Positions 59,414 through 64,000 of a stretch of 64,000 bases of DNA are shown piece by piece; positions within the stretch are counted from its first letter, which is position 1, and each line of letters opens with the position of its first letter. Below the pieces are notes generated by a model. The model searched no databases and was not told the DNA's origin. It was given only the letters and a program-made list of their open reading frames with translations. The translations under genes were made by a program, and so were the position numbers. The DNA comes from Epichloe hybrida (taxonomy: Eukaryota > Ascomycota > Sordariomycetes > Hypocreales > Clavicipitaceae). The stretch lies in the NCBI GenBank assembly GCA_019022495.1, contig JAFEKR010000005.1:2976001-3040000 (forward strand), given 5' to 3'.

Positions 59414-60029
59414 CCTACATTATTATTATAGACTACAAAACAGCTCTAATTAACGTACTTAAAAGAAACCTACATTTTAATAGCGTGCCATATATTTTAT
59501 GCCAGTAGCACGTTAATATGAATATACTAGCTAAGTGTAAGCGTTTTTTTCTAAAGGCCACGTATAATAAAGAGGCTTAGCAGGCTATGCGCGCACCTGA
59601 ATTTACAGCTTTTTTAAAGGCTTAGAAAGCCCTCACATTATATAAATCAGAGCCTAATTTCAAGCAGGAATTAGAGCGCTTCCAGCAGCCTAGCAGGTTC
59701 CTAGAGCCTACTATTAATTATATTATACGAACCTGGATTAATCTATAGAAGGAAAAGATTATAAAGTGCTTTATTAATTAATATCACTACTTTAGCTATA
59801 TAGTTACTTCTATTATTAAGTCATTAAACACTGCTATAAAGAGGATTCTAATAAGTAGTATAGGTAATCTAACCTCTGTTTTCTAGCGCTTATAAACATA
59901 CTAGGTTAATTAACATGCAAAGATATAATAGTTTACAAACAACAAATATCACAAGACATTGAATTTATTACGGAGACCTATCTACAGTATTATCCGTAAT
60001 AAGGTCTCCTTTATTACATTACAGCTTAT
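59414..60029 (+). mobile_element. MULE transposase remnant, 3' part
   Basis: Continues the frame from 36016 after the cctac duplication. It reads IDYKTALINVL, then CQWHVNMNILAKC (with the Trp as TAG) at about 59500, the CxWHxNKN block of MULE transposases, then LQKEKIIKCFINQYHHF and a TSIIKSLNTAIKR segment corresponding to the conserved HFG/EGxHxxLK region. Interrupted again at 60030 by Copia-1c. Degraded throughout. Confidence 0.7.
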
Positions 60030-60282
60030 TGTTGATTCCTTCGGATCTTCATCGGTTCAATCGTGGCCAAAGACCGGACTAATTGTGGGTCTGGCGCGAT
60101 GCACGCGATATGATTGGCTACATTAATTCGCCACCCCCTTTTGTGCCCCACATACGGATTTCGCCTACTTTTCTAGCATCTAGACTTTCCCTCTCTTTTT
60201 TCTCTTTCCTAGCTATCTAACTATTATTAACTTTAATTTATACGGGATTTATTACCTACGCAGGACCTTAGTGTATCTAACA
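60030..60282 (+). repeat. Copia-1c 5' LTR
   Basis: From tgttgattccttcgg to gtgtatctaaca. Reverse complement of the LTR at 59160-59413 with scattered transitions. Confidence 0.9.
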
Positions 60283-63200
60283 CTAATTAGTAGTTAACTT
60301 TATAACCACAGATAAGCTAGGTATTACAAGAAGAGACATTTCTATAGACACTACTACTACTACCCCTTATTATGCTATAACAGTTATTGTGGTAGAGAGG
60401 CATAACTATATAAGTGTGCTAAAGGAAGAGACTAGAATCCTAGTTATAGGCTTATTAGGCTTCTAAGGAATTAATCTATTAACCCTTAGGCTTAGGGATA
60501 TAACTTTATTATATCTATCTAGGATATTATTATTAATTATTGATTTTATCGTCTATTACAAGAAAACTAACTAACTAACTGAATCTATTGCTACGAGGCA
60601 TTTATTTCAAACCTAACGTTAAATAACCTTAGCTAAGCTAGCTAACATACCTATAAATTCCCTTTAATACATTACCTTCTAATAGACCTTTAATCTCTCC
60701 CCACAAGTATCTACTACTTATTTTTTGCCCCCTTTATTATTAGTGCTATTTGCCCCGTGCTTATTAGTAAGAGAGAGAGATTACCTCCTTCCCTCCTTTT
60801 CATAAAAAACAGGAAGTAGTAATTCCTATTATTCCCTTATTACTTTTCCTATTATTTTCTAGTTACTTTTAGAACTTCTATTGCTTTCTTTATCTCTAGT
60901 AATTTATTTTTATTACTTTATTCTTATCACTGCTTTTACTACTTCTACTACTTTTTCTTCTATTTTTCCTGTTTTCATGATCTTCTGATTTCATTAGAGT
61001 AATAACGCTCCTGAAATATAAAAGAAGAACCTTGTAATAGTAATAAGTAAACACAGGAGCTTAATTAGTAGTAAAAATAATAAATTAGTAACATTCCTTT
61101 TATAGTTAAAAATAGCAAAGAAATCTAGACCTTCCATAAGAGAAAGGGCTACTAGTAATAGCAAGGCTTTAATTATTACCCCTAAGAGACCTTAAAGGCA
61201 TAAATTACCCCTATGCCTTTAATAGCTTACTTACGAATTCTTATATAACTAGAAAGAATCTATTAAGCCAGATCTAGACACTACTATATAGCTTAAGCTT
61301 AATAACTAAATTATAAGATTTATTAACCTTAGTAAGTATTAAGGTTAGAGAGATAATAACCTATAGGAATTATTCTAAGAAGACTTTAAGGGCTAGTCTA
61401 AAGACACCTTTAAAAGGGCATCTAAGGATGTTACTAGAGAATTACATAATTCTTTATAAGATTATAGTGTCCTTATTAGGTAAGGCCTAGGATATTTAAT
61501 CCTAGTATTACTTAAGGAAGTACTTTATTAAACCTTAATACCCCTTTAGTTATAGGAAAGATTATAAGAAAGACTATAATCTTCTAAACCCCTAGAACCT
61601 TAACATTAATAGCCCTAATAACCTACCCTAGAAATTAACCTTCCCTAACCCTAGAGATTACTTAAACCCTTACAAAAACCCCTGTAATAATCCCTATTAT
61701 ATTAACAACTTTATCCGGATAATTATTATTAAGAATAACTAGTGGACTATTATTTATAACAAATTATGCCTTTATAGTAATTCCCCTCTAAAAATCAAAT
61801 TATAAAGAAAATCTCAGAGCTTATAAAAATATACAAGAATAGTAACCGCTATAGTAGAAAGCTATATAACTTCTTAACGCTAAAGATTACGCTCTTTAAA
61901 AATAAGTATAATAGAATTAACCTTCCTTAAACGTATTATTAGAAGGCTTTCCCTATTATGTTAATAGGTAATACTAAGTAATACTACCTTAATTACCTCT
62001 TTAGGAATAACTATTCTTATAAAGAGATAATTACTTATATTTATTAGCGCTTTAAGATAGAAAGCAACTAGTAATTCTATTACTATAAGTAAAGTAATAT
62101 AATACTAAAGAGCATAATTAAGAAGAACCCTAATAAAAGCAAGCTTAAGTGCCTTAAGATTATATTATTAACCCTTAAGAAAATCCATAAAGGCCTATAC
62201 CTTGCTAAGATAGTAGATACTAAACTCTACAAGTAAGCCTTAAATACCATAGCTAGTGTGCCTAAATATTAGATAGTAAAATACATATACTTCGCAGGCT
62301 TTAAAAGTCTTACTAGAGACCTTCACAAGGTAATTACTATTACGGAATTAAATAAGAAGTCCTCCTAATACCTTTAGTACTAATAAGGAGACCCTCTAAA
62401 AGCTATATTTACTAATTATTAGTATAGATAACGATCCCGTGGTAGAGGAAGCTATTATAAACAAAGCCCTAGGCTAAGCACTAAGCACTACTTTATATAT
62501 AGTAAGAGTAGCTACTAGTCTTCTAATCACTCCGCTAAAGAATATTAAAAGAAGAAAGACTACTAGTAGGCTAGTAATACACACTATACACCCCCTTTAA
62601 AGAAGAGATTCTAAGTATTCCTTACTTCCTACAAAGAGTAGAATAAGGATAAGCCTAATAAAGGCTTAGGTAAGAATTAGGAAGCATATCTTATAGCTTA
62701 TATAGAAGATAAGGATAATAATAATAATATTAAGGAGCTACTATTAATAGTATATCTAAGTATTACATAATTCTTCTACTCTAGATTATAGACTAACCAT
62801 AACGCCACTAACATTAATATCCTCACAACCCTTAATAATCAAGCCTTCTAACACGCATTCCTTAGGCAGGAGCTCTATAAGCCACAAGAATGCAATAAAG
62901 GCTTAATTTACTATATCTCTAAAAAACGCTATTCCAAAGAAGTCTTCAGAGAGATTATACCTAACACTAGCACTATAGGAAAGTTAACTATAGGAGAGGC
63001 ATAAGTAAAGGCTCTATTAAGATTAATACCTTTATTAAAGGTAACCCCTTATAAACCCTAAATTATTACATTTAGCGCTAGATTAGTAGTTACAAGAGGA
63101 ATCCTTTATATACCTATAGAACTTAGAGAGCTTAAATTCTACATCCTTAACATAGCTACCCTATTCCTCTTCTTAATTACTAATATAGATAATATATAAG

Positions 63201-64000
63201 TTAAGATTAATAACCTCGCTAACATACTTATCCAAGGTAATAAGACTATACCTATTATATAACAATAGGGCTATTCTTAGTAGTTACTAGAAGCAAGAGA
63301 AATAGTTACCTTCTATCTTTTAGAAAGAGATATCTGTTAATTACATCGTTAACTTAGTTACCCTTCTATTTAATAACTTACAAAGATCCTTCACTAAGCT
63401 AGTCATAAAGTTAAACGCCAGGTAATTAAGGAATTAACCAAAGTTTGCTACTATTACTAGATATATAAAAAGGCCCCTAGTTAATTCAAGTTCACAATTA
63501 AAGATAACCACAAATTCAACTACAAGATCATCGTTAATATTATGCAAATCAATAGCCGACTAGTACTTTACATCGTTAATTTAGCAATATTATTCTAGGT
63601 AGCCTAATTCCTTAATCTAAAGAAGCAGAAGGCTTAAGATATCTAGGATATAATCCACAAATATTAGATTAATACTTATCTCAGACCTCTAGATTAGATT
63701 ATTTACAATGCTAGTAACAACTTCGCTTCCACTAAATTCAGGTATTATGCTTAATTAATATTAATTAAGACTAATAAGATGCTAATTAAAGCTTATAATA
63801 GTATTAGAAAGGTTAAGAGATATCACAGACCTCTACGCCAAGCCTATAATATTATCATAGACTTAATTAAAATAAAGCTCGCGCTAGAGTAACGCCTCCA
63901 AATAGCTATTAAGGCTATTAATAACTCTACAGGCCTAAATAGTATTATCCTAACTATACTAGTCTTTGGAGGCTACCTATAAATAATAGATAAGTTACTA
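60030..64000 (+). mobile_element. Ty1/Copia retrotransposon Copia-1c, RIP-degraded, 3' end outside window
   Basis: A 5' LTR (60030-60282) followed by plus-strand gag, a zinc-knuckle-like region near 62450-62560, protease-like and integrase sequence (62900-63960) that align in order with 60-2350 of the window (Copia-1a) and in reverse with 53914-59159 (Copia-1b). Example: the stretch tataaagaaaat(a/c)tc(a/t)(a/g)agcttataaa(a/g)at occurs near 151 and 61801. It has many stops and also some frame damage. It runs out of the right edge, so the right MULE half is not visible. Confidence 0.85.

Overview
The window looks like a chromosome segment of a filamentous ascomycete, probably a sordariomycete (Hypocreales fits best, but this is inference). 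Short GT-AG introns of about 60-80 bases, a class II hydrophobin, a CFEM/PTH11-like receptor, an HsbA-type surface protein and a GtaA-type glutaminase are all fungal. So are the AT-rich blocks whose retroelement reading frames are broken almost only by TAG/TAA where Trp or Gln is expected, the mark of repeat-induced point mutation (RIP).

Layout. (1) Bases 1-12264 are AT-rich, RIP-degraded transposon sequence: a Copia element (1-6890), a Gypsy pol remnant (7604-10.5 kb), three copies of a hAT-like non-autonomous family (4317-5889, 6891-7595 partial, 10034-10455), a 215-base MITE-like insert, and a mutated but frame-preserved repeat-rich reading frame of unknown identity (10.6-12.26 kb). (2) Bases 12265-33930 are a balanced-composition island carrying the real genes: a 52-residue cysteine-rich secreted peptide, a four-exon MFS transporter, a four-exon CFEM/SAT4 receptor with an in-frame TGA, a two-exon class II hydrophobin, a five-exon secreted glutaminase-A-like protein, an HsbA-family protein and a possible small secreted basic protein. 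Two decayed gene fragments lie near the left edge. No tRNA or rRNA gene was seen in the island. (3) Bases 33930-64000 are again RIP-degraded. A boundary minisatellite and a tRNA-derived repeat with three B-box-like motifs come first, then a five-level nest: a MULE DNA transposon split by Copia-1b (TSD cctac), split by a Gypsy (TSD ttatt), split by Copia-2 (TSD ctacc), split by a hAT-like element (TSD gctgagag). A second Copia of the first family (Copia-1c) enters the MULE at 60030 in the opposite orientation and runs off the right edge.

How the genes fit together: most island genes encode secreted, cell-wall or plasma-membrane products. Hydrophobin, HsbA and the CFEM receptor belong to families used at hydrophobic or host surfaces; glutaminase and MFS transporter are nutritional. 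A gene-poor, secretome-biased island between RIP-silenced repeats matches the compartmentalised genome layout seen in plant- and insect-associated fungi. Exon boundaries were placed by eye from reading frame, splice signals and family conservation, and have no transcript support.
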